A stretch of DNA of 64,000 nucleotides from Fragilaria crotonensis (taxonomy: Eukaryota > Bacillariophyta > Fragilariophyceae > Fragilariales > Fragilariaceae), in the NCBI GenBank assembly GCA_022925895.1, contig JAKSYS010000049.1, forward strand, positions 62,001 through 126,000, in the 5' to 3' direction. A program made the translations under genes and the position numbers. Positions 44,732 to 55,634 of the stretch are shown here, piece after piece. The number at the start of each line of letters is the position of its first letter. Within the stretch, counting starts at the first letter, position 1. The notes beneath the pieces are model-generated. The model was not told where the DNA came from and ran no database searches. It saw nothing but the letters and a program-made list of their open reading frames with translations.

Positions 44732-47700
44732 ATGGCGATGGCAAACAAATTCATGAAGAGGAAGAGGAATGATCAGGTCGCACCATCAAGAGTCCGCCGG
44801 AACCCATTCCTTGATACCGATGGCCATTCCCTTGGACTCGCAGTCGATGAAGCATTGCAGAGTGTTGTTTCCTTTCTACACCAAACGAAGCACTCAATAC
44901 TTCAATGTTATGTCGATGGGGAGCTTGTGCCAGCCAGTCTCGCTTCAGTAGTCGATGGAATAGTGTCAGGTTATGACACTCATCTTTCTGATTCATCTTC
45001 ACTTTCGAAACAAGACATTTCGAGCTTGATTATCCCTTGGGCCGCGAAGTGTCTACTGTTTCTCTCGATGGGGGAAAATGCGCGCAAGAGCGATCTTAAA
45101 ATCTTGTGGAAATCACTGGCACTCTCAATAGATGTTTTCCTTAGTGTTGAAGAATCAACATTCTGTGATCTTCATCAAGCTCTATCGATCCAGTTGGTGA
45201 ACAAGTTGATACCATTTGCTGTTGAATCAGCATTCTCGACCAACGATACCGCCATCAGCATCCACGCAGCAAGGGCTTTTGCCTTGTTAACAGAAAGCTT
45301 CTTCCGTCCCACCTTCGAAATTTGTTGTAGCGTTCTTCTTGTTGACCTGGCATCCCATGTTGGGGCCGCCGCAACGATGAATCACGATCATTTGGTGCTT
45401 CCTAATCAAGATCTGAATTCCATTGTCTTGTCGTCACTCAGACTCCTACGAACGTTGCAAAAGCTGGGAGTATCCAGTCCTAAGAAGATGTTCCAGACTC
45501 TCACCAAAGAGCCTGTCCTGTTAGCAGTGTCAAAGCTTGCCTTGATTAGAGCGGATGACCAGTATGCCAATGCTCACCAATTGGTCACTGAAGTTTTATG
45601 GGAAGCCTTTTTTACTTCTGCGCATCACATGGAAGGATATAGAGGGCTAAAAATCGACCTGGGGGATGCCAGGTGGGAATCGGCAGAGAAGGGAAGCCAG
45701 CATGTGTTTCGATGCTATCAAGGTGATCTTCTGGACACTGTCTCGTCATTACTGCGAGCTTCTGTAGATGAAGTAGAGACGCTGGCCTTGAGCCAGTTAG
45801 TTGCCTCCTTGGTAGAAGGGTTTTTCGCCCAGGTTTTTGTTTGGCAACGAGATTTCCAAAGTCAAACCACATCAAAAGATATCGGCTCGATTACTACAAT
45901 GACTTTTCGTGTGTGGGGAGTCTTGGCCGGTACATTGCTGCTGAAACTAGAAAGTCAACGTGGTGAAGAAAACGGGAAGCTGATGAATTCACTCACATCC
46001 TGTCTCAATGCTCTCCTTGAGCACAACGCTTATCATTCCACTTTTGAGGATAAGGATCAGCATCATTTCATCTTCTTGAAGTCGATGTCAACCAGACTGG
46101 TATCACTGCTGACACCTCAGACGTCAAATTCGAGTCTAGAAGGCTTGGTTTGCATGGTGCGATTGAATCACTTGCTTGTACATGACGATTTACCTAAAGT
46201 CATTGCTCTGGCAGCCAGCAGTTCTCTATCAGGTGGTACTGATAGCTTTAAACTCTTCATTTGCACCCTTTTCAAGACCTATCAGGATCTGAGGCAGCTC
46301 GACTATCTTGTCGAGGCCATTGTCACGAGCACTGCATGGCTAACGACTTCTGCTGCTTACGCTGCACTTCAAGCAGCACTCGACGATTTCAACGTGGCTA
46401 GAACGATCGCTTTTGCTGTTTCCGCTGCTCCACATGGACAAAGTCAAGCCTTGTTTGATATTTTCAATTCCAGGATTGTAAAGGAAGCGTCCCCGAACCA
46501 AGCACACGATTTGTATTGCATTGAAACAGTTTCGATGGTTTCTGCATTGTTCATCCTGCTTTTGCGAAATCTTCGGGTTGACGAACATACTTCAAATCGA
46601 ATCCTGTCGCTTTGCGAAGAGTCGTTGGCAGGTTCGGGGTCATCGTTGCTGGCACGATCAAAAACGTGCTCCCCAATGGCCAAACACGGAGTTCGTCTGT
46701 GTGGATGGATTTTGGATTTGCGAAATCGGTGTTCTTTTTGGTGCCCAACTGATAACGTGCTCACTTCGTTTGCTCTACCTGAAGCCCTTGTTGCCTTGCT
46801 CGAAAATCTGCGTGAAGAATCAACCGAATCGGATCTTGTGGTTGATGCTACTTACGAACTTCAATTTCTGGCATGCTATCGTATCCAGCAGCTTCATTCG
46901 CTTATTCATCAGGAAACGCTGAATGACTTCTCTCGCGATTCTAGTGCACCTTCTCACACTGAGGGGCTCCTCGGCGAAGTTAGACGCCTGGTGGCGTACG
47001 TGTTTTCAAACACGAGCGTTACCGACAATGCGCTACTACCCGGGTTGTGGAGCGAAGACGCAGGTACGACGAATGACCCCTGGATTCTCCTTGCACAATT
47101 TCTACCTGTTTGGGCGCCATATTGTGACGATGTCAATATTCGAATGTTTCTCCGCTGGGTTTTCTGGGCCATTTCAGGGCTTGATGCAGGTGTTGCTCAC
47201 CTGAACTCCCCGAAGACGAATGTTCGAACGTTCCCTCCGAAGGCAGAAGCGAAGCAAACAGTTAAGGCAATGCTCCGTGATTTTTCCTTCCTCGAGAATC
47301 GTCGCATTGCTTCTCGCTTTGTAATGGCTGGGCTTCTCCATGTTGAAGCTTTGATTGCAGCTGATTCCATTGAGGACACCTTGCTTTCGTCCCACGTACA
47401 CAAATGCAATAGCCGCGGGGTTCCAGACGCGATTCGATCCGCTTTCGTTCGTGGTAACACCTCCTGTGCCCCTAATGTCGACCGTTCCAATGCACTGCCA
47501 ACCTTACAGGCTGCCCTGAAAGTTCTCGACGTTCTTAATGTTACACCTTCCGGGTGGCGAATGTGCGGACCTGTTGGCAAGACTCTAGGGCACTTGCTAG
47601 CTGTGGATGTTTCCGTTCGATCCCTAGTCACCAGCTGTACAATCAACGAGGGCTTCGTTTCAGCGGGATTGGAGGTCCTGGCTGGAAGTCGAAGCCTATT

Positions 47701-49180
47701 CAGCAAGACAATCTTAGAAGGTGATCCTTTGCTGGCAAGGCGTTTCCTGTGCACCGGTGACTGGCCCTCCAGTCTGATTAACGCGGTTTTCGTATCTACT
47801 ATTGAAATATCCCGCTGCTGCTGTTCAACACGTTTAACTCCTGAATTTAGGAAACTCCTTGTATCGTCAGGTGAACTGGTGGAAAGTGTGTTGTTGACTT
47901 GTTTAGACGACGAGACAGTCGAAGCCTTGTCCAGTGTATCGAGTCGCTCCGCATTTCCTTCGACGGTTAATCGGGATGAAATCTACCGTTACCTCATCCT
48001 GCGATGCGCGAAGGGTGTCATAGGAGCGGCGATGGAGGACTCAAGCGTCCCTACCGGTCCCACTTTTGCTCGCTCCATCCTCAAAGATGCGATGATGGTA
48101 TGCTTGGATACTACTCACGGAAGCGCCGAAGAGAAGTCGTTATTCGTCCATTTCCTTGGAGGTTTGGTCTCAATTTCAGCAACAGACAGCCACTCGGATT
48201 GCAGGGATATAATCTGGAAACAAGTTGAGTCGATCGATGTCTCGAGAAACGCAAAGGAATTCAATTTCCTTGCCGGTGTTCTTCTCAATCAGAATCGAGC
48301 GGATAACATTGCTGAGGGGCTGTACCGACGGCTCGCATCAAGGAAGAGTTTCGAATTCTTGAATGACACTGTACTCTGTAGCCTCCTCGCACAAGTTCCG
48401 ATGTCTGATTTCTCTGATTTCTTGGATTACTGTTTGAGACACCAGGCCTCGGGCAAAATTGAGCAAGGGTTACGGATTCTGCGTCTATTGCTCGCAAAGA
48501 CAGACCAACGAGAGCGTCGTGAAGCGATCGCAAACTTCGGAGCCAGGATCCTAGCCCAAGCGATTGATGGCTTGAGAAGAGACCAAAACAATCAACCCAG
48601 AGCTGCAGCAGACTTGTTGATCGAATTGACAGCGCACAAAGACTTTGTTTGCTTTAAGGAACGGGACATCGCTCGAATTCTCTCACAGGTTTGTTGCTCA
48701 CTGCGGTCTGCCAATTCGACAGACATTCTGGATTCGGACGAAGACTTATTCTACATGTGCTGCAGATTGGTGGCGTCGTTGGTGCAAAGATTTCCGAAGC
48801 AGTTGTATACATGTGTTGCGTCACTCACTCAAGTCCTTCAGAATCTGTTTCACGTTGTTTTTGATGGTAAGCAAAACGGGAGCCAGGTGTTGGGTCAGAG
48901 TCGAGAGATTTCCAGGCTATGCGAAATGCTCGGATCACATAAGGAAATTCTCAAGAAACATGTCCTAGGTCTAATCTTGGACTTCGTTGAAGCGCTCAAG
49001 AATGACAAGATGCCGACTTGCAAGAAGGCTTTGACTCCTGCAGTATACTGTATTCTCGATATGTTGTCAGAATACGAAGTGAGCCAGCTCAATGCTCTGC
49101 TAGACGCTTCAAGCAAGGCATTATTCCGCTCATTTTTTGACGGCTTTCAGAAGTGGCACGTCTACAGAGGGCGATTCTAG
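44732..49180 (+). CDS. URB2: URB2/NPA2-like ribosome biogenesis protein
   Basis: A single 1482-aa exon starting MAMANKFMKRKRNDQ. The body is alpha-helical and Leu/Ser-rich, as expected for a HEAT/ARM-like scaffold. The last ~90 residues match my memory of the URB2/Npa2 C-terminal domain: SHKEILKKHVLGLILDFVEA, then ALTPAVYCILDMLSEYEVSQ, LNALLDASSKALFRSFFDGF and KWHVYRG. In yeast Urb2 works with Urb1/Npa1 in early 60S pre-ribosome assembly in the nucleolus; the same role is inferred here. Length is close to animal URB2 (about 1500 aa). The KRKR at the N-terminus may help nuclear import. The frame is intact, in contrast to the surrounding transposon debris. The N-terminal 1300 residues carry no motif I can independently confirm. 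Confidence 0.8.
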   Translation: MAMANKFMKRKRNDQVAPSRVRRNPFLDTDGHSLGLAVDEALQSVVSFLHQTKHSILQCYVDGELVPASLASVVDGIVSGYDTHLSDSSSLSKQDISSLIIPWAAKCLLFLSMGENARKSDLKILWKSLALSIDVFLSVEESTFCDLHQALSIQLVNKLIPFAVESAFSTNDTAISIHAARAFALLTESFFRPTFEICCSVLLVDLASHVGAAATMNHDHLVLPNQDLNSIVLSSLRLLRTLQKLGVSSPKKMFQTLTKEPVLLAVSKLALIRADDQYANAHQLVTEVLWEAFFTSAHHMEGYRGLKIDLGDARWESAEKGSQHVFRCYQGDLLDTVSSLLRASVDEVETLALSQLVASLVEGFFAQVFVWQRDFQSQTTSKDIGSITTMTFRVWGVLAGTLLLKLESQRGEENGKLMNSLTSCLNALLEHNAYHSTFEDKDQHHFIFLKSMSTRLVSLLTPQTSNSSLEGLVCMVRLNHLLVHDDLPKVIALAASSSLSGGTDSFKLFICTLFKTYQDLRQLDYLVEAIVTSTAWLTTSAAYAALQAALDDFNVARTIAFAVSAAPHGQSQALFDIFNSRIVKEASPNQAHDLYCIETVSMVSALFILLLRNLRVDEHTSNRILSLCEESLAGSGSSLLARSKTCSPMAKHGVRLCGWILDLRNRCSFWCPTDNVLTSFALPEALVALLENLREESTESDLVVDATYELQFLACYRIQQLHSLIHQETLNDFSRDSSAPSHTEGLLGEVRRLVAYVFSNTSVTDNALLPGLWSEDAGTTNDPWILLAQFLPVWAPYCDDVNIRMFLRWVFWAISGLDAGVAHLNSPKTNVRTFPPKAEAKQTVKAMLRDFSFLENRRIASRFVMAGLLHVEALIAADSIEDTLLSSHVHKCNSRGVPDAIRSAFVRGNTSCAPNVDRSNALPTLQAALKVLDVLNVTPSGWRMCGPVGKTLGHLLAVDVSVRSLVTSCTINEGFVSAGLEVLAGSRSLFSKTILEGDPLLARRFLCTGDWPSSLINAVFVSTIEISRCCCSTRLTPEFRKLLVSSGELVESVLLTCLDDETVEALSSVSSRSAFPSTVNRDEIYRYLILRCAKGVIGAAMEDSSVPTGPTFARSILKDAMMVCLDTTHGSAEEKSLFVHFLGGLVSISATDSHSDCRDIIWKQVESIDVSRNAKEFNFLAGVLLNQNRADNIAEGLYRRLASRKSFEFLNDTVLCSLLAQVPMSDFSDFLDYCLRHQASGKIEQGLRILRLLLAKTDQRERREAIANFGARILAQAIDGLRRDQNNQPRAAADLLIELTAHKDFVCFKERDIARILSQVCCSLRSANSTDILDSDEDLFYMCCRLVASLVQRFPKQLYTCVASLTQVLQNLFHVVFDGKQNGSQVLGQSREISRLCEMLGSHKEILKKHVLGLILDFVEALKNDKMPTCKKALTPAVYCILDMLSEYEVSQLNALLDASSKALFRSFFDGFQKWHVYRGRF

Positions 49181-49370
49181 AGAGTGGAGAAATGGAGTTC
49201 GCGGGCACTGAGTATTGCTTCAATCTTAAAACAACGATCGTTTCCATAGAGTCTACAGGAATCTGTTGAGTAAGAAATCAGATATCTATTTTTCAAGGCT
49301 TAATATATCTGTTGAATCCCTGGTTTGATGCACTTCGTAGCTGAAGTCCCGTTTGAGCAAACATCAGGAT

Positions 49371-50620
49371 TCAAGGGTTGAACACAAGCACATTATCAGT
49401 CCATTGACGAGCTGACATCTGTTTGATACAGGTTGTCGCTCCTGGTATGGCAGGAACCACATCTCTGCGAGGAATGCAAGTTTGCGAGCTTTGCCAGGAA
49501 TTGCTCATGTTTTTGAGGTCCTTCAGAAGGAACTCTACGTTCGCCTCCGGCAGTACCCACCTGATCACATCGCCCCAATCCTTTTTTTCGGTAACTATAA
49601 GTCTACGACAACTTCAAACTCAAGTATCTCTTTGTGTTGTCTAGCACTTCCTTGCGCGTCGACTCACTTTTCCCCCCGCTGCCTTCACCCTTGCTTTATC
49701 GATCTGCTGCTGCTGTTGCTGCCCTCGCCGCGACCCCCTACTGCAATTCCAATTGGAGAAGCGGAGACGGCCTTTCCACTTCTGAGCAGTTGTGCCACCT
49801 CCGCTGCCTCAGTGTCCGCTCTGTCAACAAGAACTGCCATTGGAATCGATGATCCCTGGGTTGAGTCAGTCATCCTCAATAGAGGCAGCACGAATACCAT
49901 AGGGAAAGTGTAAGTTCTCAAGTCCTGCAAATCTTATACGTAGGCCAAGCTCTTTCCAACTCTCTTACTGCTCAACCAGCTTCTTGTAAAAGGGCGTGAA
50001 GCTAATCATGCTCCATGACCATAGAATTTTCTCCTTCGTGAAATGTGTATCGAATTGCCTGTAAGCATTGATGTCATCAGCATTGCAGTGGTTGGCAAGT
50101 CAGCAAAATCAAGGTTGAGCAGAGCCTTTGGAAGTCATTTGCCGCTTCTCCTTGCAAGACCTCGCTGCACAAGCTTTTTTATCTTGGACATCCTTCTCAC
50201 CACAAGCGTACGCGGTTGTCATAATGGCCCCCTAAAGGGCATCCACTTGTTGAAACCCATCACAATGATCATTCTACACTCAAAGAGAGCTGCTCCTTGC
50301 TCCAAAATCACCTCCGACAAATTAATTCTTCCAGGCCATCCTGTCCCTCATCCACCGTTGAGTATGACTGGTCCTTCATTTAGCTTTCCTGCTGTTGTTC
50401 CATCGAACACAGCTGTCTTGTGAACACTTCTCCTGCCACATTCCTTCCTGATTTTTCCTCTTGTTCCTCCTGTTTGATTCACTGGATTGTGACACGGTGC
50501 AAGAACCACCCTTCTTGTTGCCTTAAACACAAGGTCATGGTGAGTCTCATCCATTTTAATGAGCGAATCATCTCTCTATGTCCTTTTAAACCAGCAACCC
50601 TTAGATGACACCAATGCTTG
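49371..50620 (-). pseudogene. Decayed second copy of the pogo-like transposase
   Basis: Read on the minus strand: MDETHHDLVFKAT (about 50550), then HKTAVFDGTTAGKLNEGPVI (compare NKTAVFDADTGKLNQGPVI), then SEVILEQGAALFE with IIMGF (about 50250-50330), and near the end MIRWVLPEANVEFLLKDLKN (compare IIRWVLPEAKVPFLLKDLKK). Order and orientation match the 17.2-19.7 kb gene, but large parts are missing and frames are scrambled. No terminal repeats were found. This is a plain DNA-transposon relic, older than the 16.9-20.35 kb copy. Confidence 0.75.
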
Positions 50621-50879
50621 TTCACAGCATCAAAACATTCTTCCACAACAAGGAGATCTATTGCAAATATGTCCTTCTTGATATATCAATAAACCGCACC
50701 AAATTGACGTCGAGTCTGGTTTGGAAAACGTTTTTGTTTTCTGTAAGGGCCACCGTTACGTAACTGCATTTCATGAAAACAAAAATGTTTTCGTTTTCGA
50801 GGGTCCATTTTACCACCGTTAACGAAAACAGGTCCCCAAAAACTTTCTGGAAATCACTCAGATGTGCCTCATATCTCAT

Positions 50880-53250
50880 ACATTTATTGCTTTTTGCCAC
50901 CGAAGTGGTATTTTCCATTCTGGTCAGTATGTGTGTACAGGATAGGTCTGTAGTCTGTAGACACTTGTAGATACGGTCCCTCTGGTTACAGTATCGTTCA
51001 AAATTTTCCCAGTTATTTTTGCCACCCTGGTGGCACGTAGGGTGGCAAATTTTTTACGTGAACAGTGCGTTGTTTTGCCACTCGATCCGTGTTTTTGCCA
51101 CTCGAATTAGTCGATCGCGAATACGGGACTCCGACGCAAAAAAAAATTGGGTGTGCAGTACGCAATGCATTGTGCAGTCCCAAAAGATATTGCTGGTCAT
51201 GCCCCCTACATTACACAGTATATTCGTTTTGCCACCCACCGGAGTGCGGCTGCGACTCTCCAGTATTGTTGTTTTGCCACCGAGTCATTGCACTCGATTT
51301 TGTCCTCTACTGATAGTAGAGTACAGTATTACAAGTAGTACGGAATATTTACTGGCTACAGTACTGGAGTCGTCAGCGTAGAAGTCCTACAGATGATGAC
51401 AGTAACATACTCCAGTACTTTCGCCAGTACTAACAAACTCTACATGTTGAGTGTTATGTTGAAAGATAAGAGTTCCAGTAAATTGATTTTTACAAATATC
51501 TGTAACATCTTACATGCAACCTCCACTCTGTCTTTGCACTAAGAAAAGATCTACTGCCAGTATCTTGTTTGCTTCATGACCTCAAGAAGGACAACGTAGA
51601 AAATGTCAAGGATTCTGACATTGTTGACTTTGCAAAACAAAGCAACTTATGAATCACTCCATGATGACTTGATGCAATCATGGATGTGTGTGACAGCATA
51701 TGGAGTGCCCATTCCAGGTCCTGAAGATAAAGCACAAGTTGCCATCAATATTTATGACATATGTTGTGCTTCTATTGGGCTTACTACTGTTCTTAAAACA
51801 ATGTGGCATGATGGCAGGCATCCCAATCTTTGTGACTACTAAGTCTTTAACAAGCAACAGTGATAGATACCATCATGCATGTTGACTAATGTGGTTGTTC
51901 TGTCCAAGAATGCATGCTCATGTCCAAGCAATGCTGTCCCAGCATGCAATGCATGCACATACCAAAGATTTCAAGCATAAAACCACATCATCAGCTAGCA
52001 ACTAGAGCATGTTCTTTCTTTAGCAGAGCATGCCCACGAATCCAATGATAAAGGTGCTGGATGATGGATATGCATGGGTATCAGGCAGCATGACTTGTTA
52101 TGTGACATAAACAAGAAGTAATAATTGAAAGGTCATTTTAGTAAATCCAATTAAGAAGAGAATGAGAAGTAAAATAGACTAAGCTGAGGATGCCTTGAAA
52201 GTTTTCTAGACCATTGAGTGAGCAACATAGTTGCTGGCCCCATTGCCTGCTGTTGGTTTTGTTTGCTGTCTCCATATTGGAGCTGCCAAAGCATAACTGC
52301 ACAGACTTCAGTAGAGGAAAGGAAAGGAAGGTTCTTTTAAAGGCCTCATACCTTAGCATGACATAGGCATGTGATTACAAGATCAGCATGTCAACAGTCA
52401 ACTGGATCAATCAGCCACTTTGATCACTTGATGTTGATTTTTGTTGTTTGCCTTGTCACATGTCCAGGTGGGACTCCAACTCTGATACAACAACTTCCAT
52501 TTCCTTGTCGGATATGCTTATTGCTGTTTCTTCTTTCATAGCAGCAGAGCATGAGGGGTTGTTGAAAAGCCTTCCACATGATGTCACGAAACCCATACCA
52601 CTGACAAGAATTCCTGTGGGTTCCAGTTTACTACAAATAGTGCACAAAATGTGTGAGTGCTGACACTCAGAAAATATTTGCACCTAGAGTATAAAGCACA
52701 AGCCTATCCTGTAGTACTAAGGATGATAAGTGGTACATGGGCCAATACTTCTGAGGAGTGGCATTCAGAAATGCAAGATTTCAAGTACTACAGAAGCTTA
52801 AAGCTATCATAACTTTCATTCACATGCATGATGTTGAGGAGTTATACAGCACTGAGAACTGGAGTAGTTGTCATGAAGTTGAAATTGATTTTTCAAAGAA
52901 ATCAACAAAATTGGACTTAGTGTGGAATGTACTCCAATACCTGGTACCAGTGCTGTGTCCGAGTACTTAGTAGCCCAGTCAACTGGTACACAAGTAGTCC
53001 GAGTACTGGTACCAGGTACTAACCGTAGTAGCGTCATATCTACAATTCTTGTACCTACTCTACTAGCTAGTACTGTAGAGCATTCATATTTGCTGTCGCT
53101 CCGTTGTTCATTCGCACCCCAAAATTAAAAATTACTGTCAGACGAGGAAGTGACTAGTAACGTACACTTCGTACTTAATTCTGCGACATGTACATTTAAT
53201 ACTATGCCTACTCGGTGGCAAAAATATGAGCACGAAATCAAGATACCGGC
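50880..53250. repeat. 2.37-kb tandem duplication, unit 1
   Basis: About 99 % identical to 53251-55631, head to tail. It starts ACATTTATTGCTTTTTGCC and ends ...AAGATACCGGC. It carries several TTTTGCCAC(C/T) boxes near its start and an inverted one at its end (CTCGGTGGCAAAAAT, about 53212). Differences from unit 2 are mainly one-base homopolymer losses. No intact gene. Confidence 0.93.
51010..51060. repeat. GCCACC palindrome (also at about 53380)
   Basis: TTTTTGCCACCCT, spacer GGTGGCACGT, then AGGGTGGCAAATTTTT: an 11-bp stem capable of forming a hairpin or cruciform, with further TTTTGCCAC boxes at about 51072, 51091, 51227 and 51271. The same set recurs in the second tandem unit. Confidence 0.7.
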
Positions 53251-55631
53251 ACATTTATTGCTTTTTGCCACCGAAGTGGTATTTTCCATTCTGGTCAGTA
53301 TGTGTGTACAGGATAGGTCTGTAGACACTTGTAGATACGGTCCCTCTGGTTACAGTATCGTTCAAAATTTTCCCAGTTATTTTTGCCACCCTGGTGGCAC
53401 GTAGGGTGGCAAATTTTTTACGTGAACAGTGCGTTGTTTTGCCACTCGATCCGTGTTTTTGCCACTCGAATTAGTCGATCGCGAATACGGGACTCCGACG
53501 CAAAAAAAAATGGGGTGTGCAGTACGCAATGCATTGTGCAGTCCCAAAAGATATTGCTGGTCATGCCCCCTACATTACACAGTATATTCGTTTTGCCACC
53601 CACCGGAGTGCGGCTGCGACTCTCCAGTATTGTTGTTTTGCCACCGAGTCATTGCACTCGATTTTGTCCTCTACTGATAGTAGAGTACAGTATTACAAGT
53701 AGTACGGAATATTTACTGGCTACAGTACTGGAGTCGTCAGCGTAGAAGTCCTACAGATGATGACAGTAACATACTCCCAGTACTTTCGCCAGTACTAACA
53801 AAACTCTACATGTTGAGTGTTATGTTGAAAAGATAAGAGTTCCAGTAAATTGGATTTTTACAAATATCTGTAACATCTTACATGCAACCTCCACTCTGTC
53901 TTTGCACTAAGAAAAAGATCTACTGCCAGCATCTTGTTTGCTTCATGCCCTCAAGAAGGACAACGTAGAAAATGTCAAGGATTCTGACATTGTTGACTTT
54001 GCAAAACAAAGCAACTTCTATGAATCACTCCATGATGACTTGATGCAATCATGGATGTGTGTGACAGCATATGGAGTGCCCATTCCAGGTCCTGAAGATA
54101 AAGCACAAGTTGCCATCAATATTTATGACATATGTTGTGCTTCTATTGGGCTTACTACTGTTCTTAAAACAATGTGGCATGATGGCAGGCATCCCAATCT
54201 TTGTGACTACTAAGTCTTTAACAAGCAACAGTGATAGATACCATCATGCATGTTGACTAATGTGGTTGTTCTGTCCAAGAATGCATGCTCATGTCCAAGC
54301 AATGCTGTCCCAGCATGCAATGCATGCACATACCAAAGATTTCAAGCATAAAACCACATCATCAGCTAGCAACTAGAGCATGTTCTTTCTTTAGCAGAGC
54401 ATGCCCGCGAATCCAATGATATTGGTGCTGGATGATGGATATGCATGGGTACTATCAGGCAGCAGCATGACTTGTTATGTGACATAAGCAAGAAGTAATA
54501 ATTGAAAGGTCATTTTAGTAAATCCAATTAAGAAGAGAATGAGAAGTAAAATAGACTAAGCTGAGGATGCCTTGAAAGTTTTCTAGACCATTGAGTGAGC
54601 AACATAGTTGCTGGCCCCATTGCCTGCTGTTGGTTTTGTTTGCTGTCTCCATATTGGAGCTGCCAAAGCATAACAGCACAGACTTCAGTAGAGGAAAGGA
54701 AAGGAAGGTTCTTTTAAAGGCCTCATACCTTAGCATGACATAGGCATGTGATTACAAGATCAGCATGTCCACAGTCAACTGGATCAATCAGCCACTTTGA
54801 TCACTTGATGTTGATTTTTGTTGTTTGCCTTGTCACATGTCCAGGTGGGACTCCAACTCTGATACAACAACTTCCATTTCCTTGTCGGATATGCTTATTG
54901 CTGTTTCTTCTTTCATAGCAGCAGAGCATGAGGGGTTGCTTGTTGAAAAGCCTTCCACATGATGTCACGAAACCCATACCACTGACAAGAATTCCTGTGG
55001 GTTCCAGTTCACTACAAATAGTGCACAAAATGTGTGAGTGCTGACACTCAGAAAATATTTGCACCTAGAGTATAAAGCACAAGCCTATCCTGTAGTACTA
55101 AGGATGATAAGTGGTACATGGGCCAATACTTCTGAGGAGTGGCATTCAGAAATGCAAGATTTCAAGTACTACAGAAGCTTAAAGCTATCATAACTTTCAT
55201 TCACATGCATGATGTTGAGGAGTTATACAGCACTGAGAACTGGAGTAGTTGTCATGAAGTTGAAATTGATTTTTCAAAGAAATCAACAAAATTGGACTTA
55301 GTGTGGAATGTACTCCAATACCTGGTACCAGTGCTGTGTCCGAGTACTTAGTAGCCCAGTCAACTGGTACACAAGTAGTCCGAGTACTGGTACCAGGTAC
55401 TAACCGTAGTAGCGTCATATCTACAATTCTTGTACCTACTCTACTAGCTAGTACTGTAGAGCATTCATATTTGCTGTCGCTCCGTTGTTCATTCGCACCC
55501 CAAAATTAAAAATTACTGTCAGACGAGGAAGTGACTAGTAACGTACACTTCGTACTTAATTCTGCGACATGTACATTTAATACTATGCCTACTCGGTGGC
55601 AAAAATATGAGCACGAAATCAAGATACCGGC
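53251..55631. repeat. 2.38-kb tandem duplication, unit 2
   Basis: Second unit, directly abutting the first. The three bases ACA occur at both junctions, so the breakpoint shows 3-bp microhomology. It preserves a longer open frame (about 53905-54213) than unit 1 and is probably closer to the ancestral state. Confidence 0.93.
53908..54213 (+). CDS. Unrecognised ~95-codon open segment in tandem unit 2
   Basis: An open frame without an ATG encodes ...ALKKDNVENVKDSDIVDF, then NFYESLHDDLMQSWMCVTAY, GVPIPGPEDKAQVAINIYDI and VLKTMWHDGRHPNLCDY. The unit 1 copy has the same protein sequence but lacks two bases before YESLH. The sequence looks protein-coding (balanced composition, PGPEDKAQ turn, amphipathic helices), but I do not recognise the family. 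It may be an exon of a captured gene. Confidence 0.3.
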
Positions 55632-55634
55632 ACA

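Noticed and set aside
51019-51381. A 120-codon frame present in both tandem units as a conserved gene
   Set aside because: Its identity only reflects the recent duplication; composition follows the GCCAC boxes and there is no motif.
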